DNA from: Flavobacterium soyae
GTDB taxonomy: Bacteria > Bacteroidota > Bacteroidia > Flavobacteriales > Flavobacteriaceae
Assembly: GCF_021245985.1 (NCBI RefSeq)
Contig: NZ_JAJQXA010000002.1
Span: 350,668 to 414,667, forward strand
Length of the DNA: 64,000 nucleotides
Direction: 5' to 3'
Below, one piece after another: positions 1 to 8,845 of the stretch. The position numbers and the translations under genes are program-made. The notes under the pieces were generated by a model. That model was not told the origin of the DNA. It searched no databases and worked only from the letters and a program-made list of their open reading frames with translations. How positions within the stretch are numbered: the stretch's first letter is position 1; each line of letters starts with the position of its first letter.

Positions 1-29
1 GGGCAGTGAGATAGAAGTTTAAATTTTAG

Positions 30-2525
30 TTAATCACCTTTTCTAAGATATTTTACTCCCTCAAACCATAATACCGACAAAGTACCTATAGTTAAACAGA
101 CAGCCGATTGAAAAAATGAGATTAATTCAAAATCAAACAAAGATCGTAAAAATGGTATGGCAAACAGCAGAATAACCAATAGTATTGTAATACTAATTAT
201 AATAGCAACCATGGCATTTTTATATCGCAGCGTTACCAATAAGGAATAATGAAAAGATCTGTTGACAAGAGTAAGTAAAACATTGGCCGTGATTAAAGTT
301 AAAAAAACCATGCTTCTGGTGGCAGCTTCTCCTAAATTACCGTATACTGACCATTGATATACCAGTAAAACTCCCAGAGTTATCATAATCCCCTGAAACA
401 AACTGATCATAATTTCTTTTGCATTAAAAAAAGCTGCTTGTAAAGATCTTGGTGGTTTTTGCATAATATCATTCTCGGCTGGTTCGTTCTCATATAATAT
501 TGAACAAGTCGGCCCCATCACAAGTTCAAGCAGAATAACGTGCAAAGGGCTTAGGATATTAGGATAAAGCCAGCCTAAAGCCAGCGGAATAAAAATAATG
601 AGAATAATAGGAATATGTATCGATATAATATAACGTATCGCTTTTTTCAGATTGACATAAATTTTCCTTCCCGCAGCAACTGCTTCTACCATTTTTGAAA
701 GATCATCCTCAACAAGGATAAGCGAAGCCGCATTTTTTGCTATTGCAGTTCCCTTTTTCCCCATTGCAATACCAATATGTGCCGCTTTTAGTGATGGGCC
801 GTCATTGACACCGTCTCCTGTCATAGCAACAATTTGTCCGTTAGCTTTTAAAGCATTAACAATTCTTAATTTAGCATCGGGAAACATACGGCTGAAAACA
901 TTAATATCCATTACTATAGCTTGCAGGTCTGAATCCGTCATTTCCATAAGTTTCTCTCCTGTAATAGTTTTATCAAAGCCCTGAAAACCTATCTCCTGAG
1001 CAATTGATGCTGTAGTTCTGGCATTATCTCCGGTAATAATCTTAACTGCTATTCCAGCCTTGTAAAAAGATTTCAGCACCTGTTCAATATTGTCTTTTGG
1101 AGGGTCATAAAAAGCAATTAAACCTTCGAAAATAAATCGAATTTCCTGCTGTGTTTTAGGATATTCGCTGCCCTCCAGGTCAGCCTTTGCTACACCGAGA
1201 ACCCTGTAGCCTTTGCTGGTTAGAGTATCAAGCGCAGCGGTTATTATTTTATATTCAGAAGATGAAAGATGACAGACTTCCAAAATCGCTTCAGGTGCTC
1301 CTTTTGACGCAATAATTCGGCTGCCGTACTGATCTTCAAAAACGTGTGTCATCATAGGCGGCTTTCCTGACAAGGGATATTCATGAACCATTTTAAAATC
1401 CGTTCTTAAATCTTGGCCAGCGATTTTTTTATAAGCATTATGCAGTGTAACTTCCATAGGATCAAAAGCTATTGGTTCACTTGCCCACATTGCGGTTGTT
1501 ATGAGTTCACGTGCCTTTATTAAATTAGAAAAAACTTCTGGAGACAGCTCCAATCCCAAAGGAATCCAAAGTTTTGCGAGTTCCATTTTATTCTGGGTAA
1601 TTGTCCCTGTTTTATCGGTACAGATAACCGTAGCACTGCCTAATGCTTCAACAGTTTTCATCTGTTTCACGACAATACCCATTTTCATCAGTCTTTGTGC
1701 TCCCAAAGCCATAAAAGTTGTGAAAGCAACCGGAATCTCCTCAGGCAGTATGCTCATCGCTAAAGTAAGGGCCATTAAAAGACTTTTCTCAATACTGCCT
1801 ATTTTTGAATAGTTGATAATCCATACCAAAATAAATACAAGAGCGCCTGCTAAAACCATTTTTTTTACAAAACTGCCAATTTGAAGTTCCAAAGGTGTTT
1901 TCTCTTTTTTAACACCTTCAAGACTGGTTCCTATTTTGCCCAATCTGGTCTGGACACCAATATCTGATACCTTCACAATAGCAAGTCCGCTGGCAACTGT
2001 AGTACCTGAAAATACTTTATTATCTTCTATTTCTGAATCCTTGAAAACAGCCATAGACTCACCAGTTAATATAGACTCATTTACTGAAAAATCATTGGAA
2101 CGCATTATTACACCATCTGCCGGCACTAAACTGCCTTCTTCAACAATAATTGTATCACCTTTCACAATATCCTGAGTCATTATCTTTTGATGCTTTCCCT
2201 GACGGATGACTTGATACAAAGGCTGCACAAACTCCTGCAGTGCTGCTAATGCATTTCGACTTCTTCTATCCTGATAAATCGATATGGCGGCAATAAATAA
2301 AATCGAAACAGTAAGAAATACAGCATCACTATACTGTTTATTACTATAGTAAATCCCTGAGGCAAGAAACAGTAAAAGAATCATTGGTTCTGAAAAAATG
2401 CTTTTTAAAAAGGAATAGACTCTATTCTCTTTTTTATACTCTAACGTGTTCAAACCATTTTTTTTTCTGCTCTCAGCAACTTCATCGAGACTTAATCCTC
2501 TTAATTCCTGTTCCTTTATATTCAT
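30..2525 (-). CDS. P-type (P2-like) cation-transporting ATPase
   Basis: ATP-driven inner-membrane cation pump of 831 residues, close to full length for bacterial P2-type pumps. The actuator loop TGES is at residues 154-157, the phosphorylated Asp304 sits in CTDKTGTIT, the nucleotide-binding KGAPE is near 408, and the hinge MTGDGVND is at 568-575. Helix M4 carries PEEIP (261-265) where the Ca2+ pumps have PEGLP, so the ion cannot be named; Ca2+, Mn2+ or a monovalent ion are all possible. Hydrophobic segments lie near 45-85, 225-275 and 650-830. The gene follows the OsmC-like gene by 85 bp on the same strand and is probably cotranscribed with it. Family is certain, substrate is not. Confidence 0.93.
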   Translation of the reverse strand: MNIKEQELRGLSLDEVAESRKKNGLNTLEYKKENRVYSFLKSIFSEPMILLLFLASGIYYSNKQYSDAVFLTVSILFIAAISIYQDRRSRNALAALQEFVQPLYQVIRQGKHQKIMTQDIVKGDTIIVEEGSLVPADGVIMRSNDFSVNESILTGESMAVFKDSEIEDNKVFSGTTVASGLAIVKVSDIGVQTRLGKIGTSLEGVKKEKTPLELQIGSFVKKMVLAGALVFILVWIINYSKIGSIEKSLLMALTLAMSILPEEIPVAFTTFMALGAQRLMKMGIVVKQMKTVEALGSATVICTDKTGTITQNKMELAKLWIPLGLELSPEVFSNLIKARELITTAMWASEPIAFDPMEVTLHNAYKKIAGQDLRTDFKMVHEYPLSGKPPMMTHVFEDQYGSRIIASKGAPEAILEVCHLSSSEYKIITAALDTLTSKGYRVLGVAKADLEGSEYPKTQQEIRFIFEGLIAFYDPPKDNIEQVLKSFYKAGIAVKIITGDNARTTASIAQEIGFQGFDKTITGEKLMEMTDSDLQAIVMDINVFSRMFPDAKLRIVNALKANGQIVAMTGDGVNDGPSLKAAHIGIAMGKKGTAIAKNAASLILVEDDLSKMVEAVAAGRKIYVNLKKAIRYIISIHIPIILIIFIPLALGWLYPNILSPLHVILLELVMGPTCSILYENEPAENDIMQKPPRSLQAAFFNAKEIMISLFQGIMITLGVLLVYQWSVYGNLGEAATRSMVFLTLITANVLLTLVNRSFHYSLLVTLRYKNAMVAIIISITILLVILLFAIPFLRSLFDFELISFFQSAVCLTIGTLSVLWFEGVKYLRKGD

Positions 2526-2610
2526 AATATTGTTAAATAAAAATTAATCTAAAACAATTCAAAAACACAAAACAGTTTCTTAAAAAACTATCCCTAAAGC
2601 ATATCAGTTT

Positions 2611-3048
2611 CTATTGTACGACAACCGAAGGAAATATATGTATCCTGATCTTTAAAGAATTTAATACCAGGCTGTGTTCTCTGCACAATGAAAAAATCTT
2701 TAAGGTTTTATTGATCTGACTCCTTTCAATAATTACAATAGTAGGTCTTATCAGGATATCTGTTATTTCAGAAACTTTATCAGATATTGCAACGGATGCT
2801 CTAATGCTGCTTTTGTAGCTTTTATAATTAATCCCCTTATTTTTTGCTGTTCTTAAAAATGCCGTCATATAGGAGCTGGCAACAGAGGCAATAAACAAAT
2901 GCTCTGCAGACCAGATATCATCATTTACATGGCTAAGACAGTAGTGGGCCGCTATCTGGATCTTATCCTTAAAAAGCAGTGAACTCACTTCTGCATTTTC
3001 ATCCTCTTTCCAGTGAAGATCTACCTGATATTCCTGTGAAGTTTCCAT
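2611..3048 (-). CDS. OsmC/Ohr-like family protein lacking one catalytic Cys
   Basis: Protein of 145 residues with the OsmC/Ohr layout: a beta-rich start, then the central helix (residues 47-70, SAEHLFIASVASSYMTAF) and a second helix around residue 122. OsmC and Ohr reduce organic peroxides with two cysteines. Here the second is kept (Cys122, in SLCREHS), but the first is Ser59 by alignment to the AHAACFSMAL segment of OsmC. Classical thiol peroxidase activity is therefore doubtful. It is first in a minus-strand pair with the P-type ATPase and is preceded by a FNR-like palindrome and a -7-like element. Confidence 0.8.
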   Translation of the reverse strand: METSQEYQVDLHWKEDENAEVSSLLFKDKIQIAAHYCLSHVNDDIWSAEHLFIASVASSYMTAFLRTAKNKGINYKSYKSSIRASVAISDKVSEITDILIRPTIVIIERSQINKTLKIFSLCREHSLVLNSLKIRIHIFPSVVVQ

Positions 3049-3141
3049 AATGATTTTTAATATGATTTAATACAGAAAGTACATTTTTAATAAAGAAGAT
3101 TAATTTATGAAACATATACTTTATAAGAAATAAGTATTGTG

Positions 3142-3184
3142 CTAAATTAATTATTTACTGAATAAAACTATATGATATTCATCA
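3142..3184 (-). promoter_or_regulatory. Candidate promoter of OsmC-like/ATPase operon with FNR-like box
   Basis: On the minus strand the -7-like element is TAATTTAG (3142-3149; consensus TAnnTTTG, one mismatch). Exactly 23 bp upstream is TGATATTCATCA (3173-3184). This places the palindrome near -42 from the expected start, the usual class II activator position of CRP/FNR proteins. The same 23-bp gap recurs at three other promoters in this island. Confidence 0.55.
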
Positions 3185-3214
3185 CATTACCTGAAGTTTT
3201 CTAAAAGTAAAACC

Positions 3215-3226
3215 TGATCAATATCA
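3215..3226. promoter_or_regulatory. Second TGAT-N4-ATCA palindrome
   Basis: TGATCAATATCA, an exact match to the palindrome, centred 42 bp upstream of the promoter-proximal copy at 3173-3184. It may be an auxiliary site for the same regulator. Confidence 0.45.
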
Positions 3227-3479
3227 TTTTGATTTGACTACTGTATTTTATGCTAACTTCAAAAAAACAATTAACAAATCATAGTATTTAGTGTTTACAA
3301 CCTATGCAGTTAAACAAAATTACTATTTATACTGTCGCTGCAATTCTTTAATGTTTCCAAAAAACTGCATTTATACAATATTTTTTATAATCATGCTAAA
3401 AAGCTTTTGATCAGTACTGTTTCATTATCCGGACCTTTGCCGCAGAGTACTTAAATATGTCTAAAATCATTTTAACAAA

Positions 3480-3522
3480 TGATAAGCATCATTTCCTTCT
3501 TTAGAGTTTTAATGCAATTTTA
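3480..3522 (+). promoter_or_regulatory. FNR-like box and weak -7 element before the YflT-like gene
   Basis: TGATAAGCATCA (3480-3491) is an exact TGAT-N4-ATCA palindrome. The sequence 23 bp downstream, CAATTTTA (3515-3522), matches the -7 consensus at only four of its six fixed positions but sits at the spacing seen at the other sites. A better -7 match, TAAATTTC (3550-3557), lies further down, so the start point is uncertain. Confidence 0.4.
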
Positions 3523-3595
3523 CCAAACAGAACTCACAGATATAAATTCTAAATTTCATCATATTAACACTAAAGAAAATAATAAATAACCGGCC

Positions 3596-4108
3596 ATGAA
3601 AAATCATAAATTATTTGTAGCGCATTTTCAAACTCAGCAGCAGGCAGAAGATGCAATAATAAAGCTTAAAAGACGAGGTTATGACATTACAAAACTATCG
3701 CTGATAGGCACGGATTGTTATACCGAACAGAATGTTCTGGGGTATTACAGTATTTACGATCAAATGGAAAAATGGAGTTCCATCGGATTATTTGCAGTAG
3801 GCTTAACCTCAATGATATTTGGCTCTTTATTCTTTTTTGATCTTGGAGTTGGCATGCCTAATATTAAAATGCCTATTATATATGCTTGTATAGCAATACT
3901 TATAGGAGCTGTAATTCCACTGATTGCTATTGCATTTTCAAAAAATAAGAACATCGAGTATAAAACCGAAATCAGAGCTCATAAATTTATGCTTTGTGCT
4001 GAGCTGCCTGCTGATAAAATTGAAAAAATACAGGCCATTCTTCACATACATCTTCCAAAAGAGAACTCACTTTCTGAGAAAGAAAATCAAGTACTGCTGG
4101 AAAACTAA
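3596..4108 (+). CDS. YflT/general-stress-17M-like membrane protein
   Basis: Protein of 170 residues. Residues 1-60 resemble the N-terminal domain of general stress proteins of the YflT/17M type: a phase of AxxAI-xxLxxxGY-xxxxLSLIG, followed by the signature-like GYYSIYDQMEKW. Two membrane helices follow, near 62-82 and 93-116, and then a basic/acidic cytoplasmic tail. The biochemical role of the family is not known; members are stress-induced. It heads a plus-strand run with the BON gene 51 bp downstream. Function is inferred from family resemblance and neighbours only. Confidence 0.75.
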   Translation: MKNHKLFVAHFQTQQQAEDAIIKLKRRGYDITKLSLIGTDCYTEQNVLGYYSIYDQMEKWSSIGLFAVGLTSMIFGSLFFFDLGVGMPNIKMPIIYACIAILIGAVIPLIAIAFSKNKNIEYKTEIRAHKFMLCAELPADKIEKIQAILHIHLPKENSLSEKENQVLLEN

Positions 4109-4159
4109 TAAAAATAGATCAAAAAACTTTATTAATTAACTGTCTTAAATTAAAGTAAA

Positions 4160-4828
4160 ATGAAAACTGATGAAGAATTACAAAGAGATGTGCAAAATGC
4201 CATTAAATGGGAACCACAGCTTCATGCTGCAGAAATTGGAGTAACTGCTAAAAATGGTATAGTAACCCTTATGGGAACCGTAGATGCTTATTTCAAAAAA
4301 ATCGAAGCAGAGAGTGCTGCTAAAAATGTAGATGGTGTAAAAGCAGTTGTAGAGGAAATTGACGTAAGATATTCCAGTAACACAAAATCGGATAATGATA
4401 TTGCAAATGATGTTCTAAAAGCACTAATTGACTGCTGGTCAGTTCCAAACGAAAATTTAAAAGTAAAAGTAGAAGACGGATGGATTACACTTGAAGGCCA
4501 TGTTACCTGGAATTATCAAAAAGAGGCAGCAAACAACGCTATTGCATATCTGCCAGGTGTCAAAGGGGTGACCAACCGCATCAAAATCAAATCTGAAATA
4601 CAAAATGAAATTGAGAAAAAAGATGTTGAAAGAGCCTTAAAAAATAACTGGACACTTCGTTCACAAGACATTCTGGTTCGTGTAGACGGTACAAAAGTAA
4701 CTTTAACAGGAGTAGTTTCCTCACTGTACCAAAAAGATCTGGCCGAAAAAACAGCTTGGAAAACACCTGGTATTTGGTCTGTAGACAACCAGCTCGTTGT
4801 GGAGCATAAATATACTCCTATTGTATAG
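4160..4828 (+). CDS. Triple BON-domain protein (copy 1)
   Basis: Protein of 222 residues built from three BON domains (about 3-70, 78-146 and 150-218), each with the typical G-x-V-T-L-x-G-x-V turn and a terminal PGV-x-x-V strand. BON domains bind phospholipid or are found in osmotic-shock proteins such as OsmY. No signal peptide is visible, unlike OsmY, so a cytoplasmic location is likely. It is paralogous to the two tandem copies at 8846-9517 and 9540-10199. It probably belongs to the transcription unit that starts at the YflT-like gene. Confidence 0.88.
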   Translation: MKTDEELQRDVQNAIKWEPQLHAAEIGVTAKNGIVTLMGTVDAYFKKIEAESAAKNVDGVKAVVEEIDVRYSSNTKSDNDIANDVLKALIDCWSVPNENLKVKVEDGWITLEGHVTWNYQKEAANNAIAYLPGVKGVTNRIKIKSEIQNEIEKKDVERALKNNWTLRSQDILVRVDGTKVTLTGVVSSLYQKDLAEKTAWKTPGIWSVDNQLVVEHKYTPIV

Positions 4829-5002
4829 TAAAGTTCTTCTATTAATTCCTTTTCTTTTTGCTCTGCTGCAAACTACAGAAGGAATCTATATGGTACTTTC
4901 AGAAAAAAAAGGCTCACAGATTCAACAAAAAACAAGCAAAGATTAATTTGACTTAAAATTAAATCTGCAGATCACAAAAACAAATTTTAAAAATTTAGTA
5001 TT

Positions 5003-5167
5003 ATGGAACCAAGTTGGATTATATTATCCTTTACAGGATTGATCGTATTGTCAGCGATGATTTTTGTAGTCATACGCAATATAAAAGACAAAAAGAAATT
5101 TGAAGAAGATTTAAACAAGCCTTCACATCATTATGAAGAGGAATCTGAGGTACATGATTTAAAATGA
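5003..5167 (+). CDS. Small single-span membrane protein (54 aa)
   Basis: Short ORF with an ATG at 5003 and a TGA at 5165-5167. It encodes one hydrophobic helix (about residues 5-24, starting WIILSFTGLIVLSAM) and then a highly charged tail rich in Lys, Glu and His. The layout (short periplasmic start, one helix, soluble tail) and its place in a same-strand stress-gene run support a real gene. No family was recognised, and the call rests on composition and context alone. Confidence 0.55.
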   Translation: MEPSWIILSFTGLIVLSAMIFVVIRNIKDKKKFEEDLNKPSHHYEEESEVHDLK

Positions 5168-5218
5168 AAATTAATTTAACTCAACAGTTTATTATGATAA
5201 TTTAAAATAATTCAGCCC

Positions 5219-5704
5219 ATGAAAACAATTGCAATTTATATTCTTTTCTTAATTACAACAGCTCTGATATTGCTCAACCGGTATACTGCATTGTATATTA
5301 ATAATTCTATTGTGCATTTTATAATACTCTATACGGCTGTCCTTACTTTCGTTTTTATAATTGGTTCATTTTGGGGTAAACTCAAAAATTCAAAGTCCAG
5401 ATTCATTACTGCATTCATTGTTGCAATATTATGTTTCATTAACTCTTTCCTGACTTGGGGCGGAGACTGGAAAACACAGAACGTTTTATATCAAAATATA
5501 AAAAACCCTGATAAAACTATAGAATTCCAAATGAGAGGCGATCGTTTTTCATTTGGTTATAAAAAACGTATTGTAAACCGGCTTAAATTATTTCCTGCAT
5601 TTGACTGGACAACAGACATAGATACCGCAGAGATTAATAGCAAAGAATGGAAAAAAATTAACAAATATTTAAACGAAATGGAATTTCCTGAACAGCAGCA
5701 GTAA
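5219..5704 (+). CDS. Membrane protein of unknown function with three helices
   Basis: Protein of 161 residues with membrane helices at about 2-20, 32-51 and 61-79, followed by a soluble C-terminal half of about 80 residues (from GGDWKTQNV). That half contains an 'IEFQMRGDRFSFGYKKR' stretch and aromatic residues. No family was recognised. It lies 51 bp after the 54-residue membrane protein and 53 bp before the universal stress gene, so it is probably part of the same stress operon. Confidence 0.7.
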   Translation: MKTIAIYILFLITTALILLNRYTALYINNSIVHFIILYTAVLTFVFIIGSFWGKLKNSKSRFITAFIVAILCFINSFLTWGGDWKTQNVLYQNIKNPDKTIEFQMRGDRFSFGYKKRIVNRLKLFPAFDWTTDIDTAEINSKEWKKINKYLNEMEFPEQQQ

Positions 5705-5757
5705 ATTAATTTCCTCTTTTACATCACCTTATTTTCATATCTTAAAATTTTATAACC

Positions 5758-6591
5758 ATGAAAAAAATTCTTGTTACAACAGACTTATCTAATAACTCAA
5801 AGACAGCGGTGCGTTTTGCTATACAGCTTGCTTCTCAGGCTCCTTATGAATTGACTTTCTACCATGCAGATACCTCATTTATAATAGATCCATATGCGGC
5901 CGTTACCTTTGTCGATATACCTCCAACGGATAATAAAGTACAGCAAAAAGAACTTATAAAATTTGTAAATACTCTTTATAAACAAACTGGAAAAGTCCCC
6001 GGTAAAATTAATTTTATTGCAGAGAGCAGGCTCGATGTAAGCAGCGCTGTTATTGACTGTGCCGCAAAAATTAAAGCCGATTATATATGTATTGGCACCC
6101 GTGGAGGCGGACTAATCAATAAATTACTGGGCAGCCATGCGTCCCGAATTTTAAGCGAATCTCCGGTTCCAATTTTTGTAGTGCCCCGATATTACCGTGT
6201 AAAACCCTTAAAATCGATATTGTATCCATCTGACATTGAAAACTTTCCGCATGAAATTCAGTTGGTTAAAAAGTTCTCAGCTTTATTTGACGCCGCAATA
6301 TCAGTCTATCACTATGATTATTTTAGCAATGAAAAGCAGATAAAAAACAAACTAAATGACATTGAACGTAAATTTCAATCTGAGAAAATTACCTTTTATT
6401 TTAAAAAGCTTTCCACTGAAAATTCATTACTAAAAAATCTTCAAATTGATATTATAATTACAAAACCATCTATTATAATAATGTTTACAAAAGAAGACCG
6501 CACTTGGTTTGAACAGCTCTTGCAGTCTGTCAAAACTGCTGAAAAAGGTTTTGATACCAGAACACCAATGCTTGTCTATAGAAAAGAATAA
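5758..6591 (+). CDS. Universal stress protein (UspA family, tandem domain)
   Basis: Protein of 277 residues. The N-terminal UspA domain (1-145) starts MKKILVTTDLSNNS and ends with the nucleotide-loop motif GTRGGGLINKLLGS and VPIFVVPR. The loop resembles the ATP-binding G-x2-G-x9-G-(S/T) of Usp proteins but is one residue shorter between the second and third Gly, so ATP binding is plausible, not certain. The second half (150-277) looks like a degenerate Usp domain without a recognisable glycine loop. It is the last gene of the plus-strand stress run. Confidence 0.88.
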   Translation: MKKILVTTDLSNNSKTAVRFAIQLASQAPYELTFYHADTSFIIDPYAAVTFVDIPPTDNKVQQKELIKFVNTLYKQTGKVPGKINFIAESRLDVSSAVIDCAAKIKADYICIGTRGGGLINKLLGSHASRILSESPVPIFVVPRYYRVKPLKSILYPSDIENFPHEIQLVKKFSALFDAAISVYHYDYFSNEKQIKNKLNDIERKFQSEKITFYFKKLSTENSLLKNLQIDIIITKPSIIIMFTKEDRTWFEQLLQSVKTAEKGFDTRTPMLVYRKE

Positions 6592-6592
6592 A

Positions 6593-6636
6593 AAAGCAGG
6601 CAGACTAAATCCAATACGAACCTGCCAGTCTTTATT
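6593..6636 (+). terminator. Possible terminator after the usp gene
   Basis: GGCAG (6599-6603) can pair with CTGCC (6622-6626), and outer AAAG with CTTT, followed by TATTTT. The stem is interrupted and the loop is long, so this is a weak call. Confidence 0.35.
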
Positions 6637-6707
6637 TTAAAGATGTAATGTCTGTTTTTTTAATTCTCACTTCTTTACATGCTGACAATTACTACGTCTG
6701 GTTCAGT

Positions 6708-7148
6708 TTACGGCAATTCGTATACATTAAATTCACATAAAGCCGCTTCAAGTTTTAATTTTTCCTGAAGATAATCGACTTTTAATGAATCTAATGTATA
6801 GCTTACATTTTCATCAAAATGTTCTGTACTGACTTCATAATCTTTAATATACTTAACTTTCTTTTTCAATCTCTCTAAATGATACTGCGTAATTACAATA
6901 TTATTTTTAGTTCTTCCTCTCCTATCGTGGTTTTCAATCTCACGTTTAATAATTGAATTAGCCGAGGCAATTACGCTGTCAGCCTCTCTATTAAAAGAGA
7001 ACCATTCTCTAAGTGTTTGACGCTCAATATCTGCAGCCTGAACCAAATCTTGATTAATTTCATCTTCATTCGAATTAACGCCTGTTTTATCCTGGCACGA
7101 ATATATCAGTGCAGCGATCATGCCCATTATGCTCAATTTTGTCTTCAT
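6708..7148 (-). CDS. Small helical lipoprotein, unknown function
   Basis: The reading frame is open to 7217, but the ATG at 7146-7148 is chosen because it gives a clean lipoprotein signal: MKTK, a hydrophobic run, then LIYSC with Cys18 as the predicted lipidated residue. The mature protein of about 129 residues is charged and mostly helical, with heptad-like Leu/Ile spacing near 90-140. No family was recognised. It is divergent from the lipoprotein gene at 7406. Confidence 0.65.
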   Translation of the reverse strand: MKTKLSIMGMIAALIYSCQDKTGVNSNEDEINQDLVQAADIERQTLREWFSFNREADSVIASANSIIKREIENHDRRGRTKNNIVITQYHLERLKKKVKYIKDYEVSTEHFDENVSYTLDSLKVDYLQEKLKLEAALCEFNVYELP

Positions 7149-7338
7149 ACTGTTATGATTTAAAATATTAGTTTTACCCTTTACGTATTGATTGTTTTTA
7201 CTAAAAAATGTTCCCAAAATATTGATCTAAACTGAAAAATTTATGCCATATTAAACTCTATAAAATGGTATCTCTCATCGATTATTTAACATGTACTCAA
7301 AGTAGATACTTAAAAAAAACAAACTACTACTTGAAAGA

Positions 7339-7381
7339 TGATTCTGGTCATATTTCCTTCAAAGTGATAACTATAACTTTA
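7339..7381 (+). promoter_or_regulatory. FNR-like box and -7 element of the lipoprotein gene at 7406
   Basis: TGATTCTGGTCA (7339-7350) has one mismatch to TGAT-N4-ATCA. Exactly 23 bp downstream is TAACTTTA (7374-7381), which differs from TAnnTTTG only in its last base. The predicted start is near 7387, 19 bp before the ATG. The spacing equals that at the OsmC and BON promoters. Confidence 0.5.
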
Positions 7382-7405
7382 CTATGAATTTTAATAAGAG
7401 TCAAA

Positions 7406-8044
7406 ATGAAAACAAGTGTATATATTATCGTAATGTCATCTCTTTTAATGATTCAGTGCTCAAGCACAAGCATCATTAGTACATACAAATCAGCACAAAT
7501 GGTGAATCTTGAAAAAGGAAAAATCATCGTAACTGCATTAACAAAAGATTCTGATAAAGAGCTGCGAAAAAAAATGGAGAATCACATGGCCGATGATTTA
7601 TGCAATCTAGGTTATAATGCAGTATGCTCTATTGAGTTGTACGGCTTAAATACACTTAACGGTCAGGATGAAAAACTGATATTGAGTAAACTTCAGCAGG
7701 AAAATGTAAGTGCAGTATTGACTATTGTTCTGCTTCGCCGCGATAAAGAAAAATACCATGCTCCAGCCAGTATGTACGACATATCAAATCAATATCGCCA
7801 TAGCGGTTTTTACCCTTACTATGCCGCTGTTTATGGCAAAATTTATGAGGAAGGCTACTATATTGACAATACATCTTATTTCTGGGAAAGTAATCTATAC
7901 AGTTTATCCGATCAAAAACTGCTTTATTCAGTTCGTACTGAGTCCTTCAACCCTTCTGGCATTTCTAGTCTTGCCCATCAATATGGGAAATTAATAATAA
8001 AAGATATGCTGGCAAAAAATGTAATCAGAGATCTTAATAAATAA
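7406..8044 (+). CDS. Outer- or inner-membrane lipoprotein, unknown function
   Basis: Protein of 212 residues with a lipoprotein signal (MKTS, hydrophobic stretch, LMIQC with Cys18). The mature part has an alternating alpha/beta pattern (IIVTALTKDSDKELRKKMEN, VSAVLTIVLL) followed by a Tyr-rich segment at about 120-155. Such layouts occur in small envelope lipoproteins of Bacteroidota with unknown roles. It carries its own candidate FNR-like promoter, which links it to the stress island. No function is claimed. Confidence 0.7.
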   Translation: MKTSVYIIVMSSLLMIQCSSTSIISTYKSAQMVNLEKGKIIVTALTKDSDKELRKKMENHMADDLCNLGYNAVCSIELYGLNTLNGQDEKLILSKLQQENVSAVLTIVLLRRDKEKYHAPASMYDISNQYRHSGFYPYYAAVYGKIYEEGYYIDNTSYFWESNLYSLSDQKLLYSVRTESFNPSGISSLAHQYGKLIIKDMLAKNVIRDLNK

Positions 8045-8076
8045 AAATTCATTTATAATATAGAATCTACAAAACA

Positions 8077-8796
8077 CTAAAAACATCCTTCATTTTCAAA
8101 TTGAAATTTTGGTTTGAGTCCGTAACGCTTAATACTGTGTTCGATAATAAAAAGTCTTGCCTGCTCAATATCATCAGTAACCATAAAAAGCTTTAAATCC
8201 AATTCATTAATAGTTCCTTGCTGTTTCATTGAATTTATGTGTTCAATGAGTGCCTTATGATATGGGGTATTAAATATGATTATCGGAAAATTTCTAATCT
8301 TTCCTGTTTGCATAAGTGTCAGAGATTCAAAATACTCATCCATTGTTCCAAAACCTCCCGGCATTACTATAAAGGCGAAAGAATATTTAACTAAAAGTAT
8401 CTTGCGTACAAAAAAATGTTTTACCTGTACCCACTTATCAAGATAAGAATTGAGATTTTGATCAATTGGAAGCTTTATGTTACAGCCTACAGATTTTCCT
8501 CCGGCTTCTTTTGCTCCACGATTCGCAGCTTCCATTAAACCGGGCCCTCCGCCTGTCATAATCGTAAAACCAAGCTTTGCATATTCTCCCGCTGCTTTTC
8601 TTGCAAATTCATAATAAGGATGGTCTTCACTAAAACGTGCTGATCCAAAAAAAGTAATACAGGGACCTATCGAATAAAGTTTCCTAAAACATCTTATCAA
8701 TTCCAATAAAGTAGACGCTATAAATTTCAGTTCCGCAAATCTTGACTGAGGGCCTTCTAAAAACTTAATTTCTGCCTTTTCATTTTGATTTATCAT
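8077..8796 (-). CDS. LOG family protein (TIGR00730-type nucleosidase)
   Basis: Protein of 239 residues with a Rossmann-type fold and the two LOG motifs, GGGPGLMEA (82-90) and PGGFGTMDE (146-154). LOG enzymes cleave nucleoside 5'-monophosphates to base plus ribose 5-phosphate. In bacteria they usually act on AMP-type or purine nucleotides rather than making cytokinin. The length is typical of the longer bacterial LOG group. It starts 49 bp after the BON copy 2 stop on the same strand and is probably the last gene of a BON-BON-LOG operon. Confidence 0.88.
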   Translation of the reverse strand: MINQNEKAEIKFLEGPQSRFAELKFIASTLLELIRCFRKLYSIGPCITFFGSARFSEDHPYYEFARKAAGEYAKLGFTIMTGGGPGLMEAANRGAKEAGGKSVGCNIKLPIDQNLNSYLDKWVQVKHFFVRKILLVKYSFAFIVMPGGFGTMDEYFESLTLMQTGKIRNFPIIIFNTPYHKALIEHINSMKQQGTINELDLKLFMVTDDIEQARLFIIEHSIKRYGLKPKFQFENEGCF

Positions 8797-8845
8797 AATC
8801 CTTAATTTAAATCCTGCTAATTATCCGCTTTTTTTTTATCTGATT

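Larger units (their letters stand above)
3049..3595. promoter_or_regulatory. 547-bp divergent intergenic region with three TGAT-N4-ATCA palindromes
   Basis: Lies between the OsmC-like gene (minus) and the YflT-like gene (plus). It holds three exact TGAT-N4-ATCA sites, at 3173-3184, 3215-3226 and 3480-3491. The first two are centred 42 bp apart, about four helical turns. No ORF of note or RNA gene was recognised in it. The individual sites are listed separately. Confidence 0.6.

Noticed and set aside
1501..2175. Plus-strand ORFs inside the P-type ATPase gene
   Set aside because: They are antisense shadows of a clear P-type ATPase reading frame.
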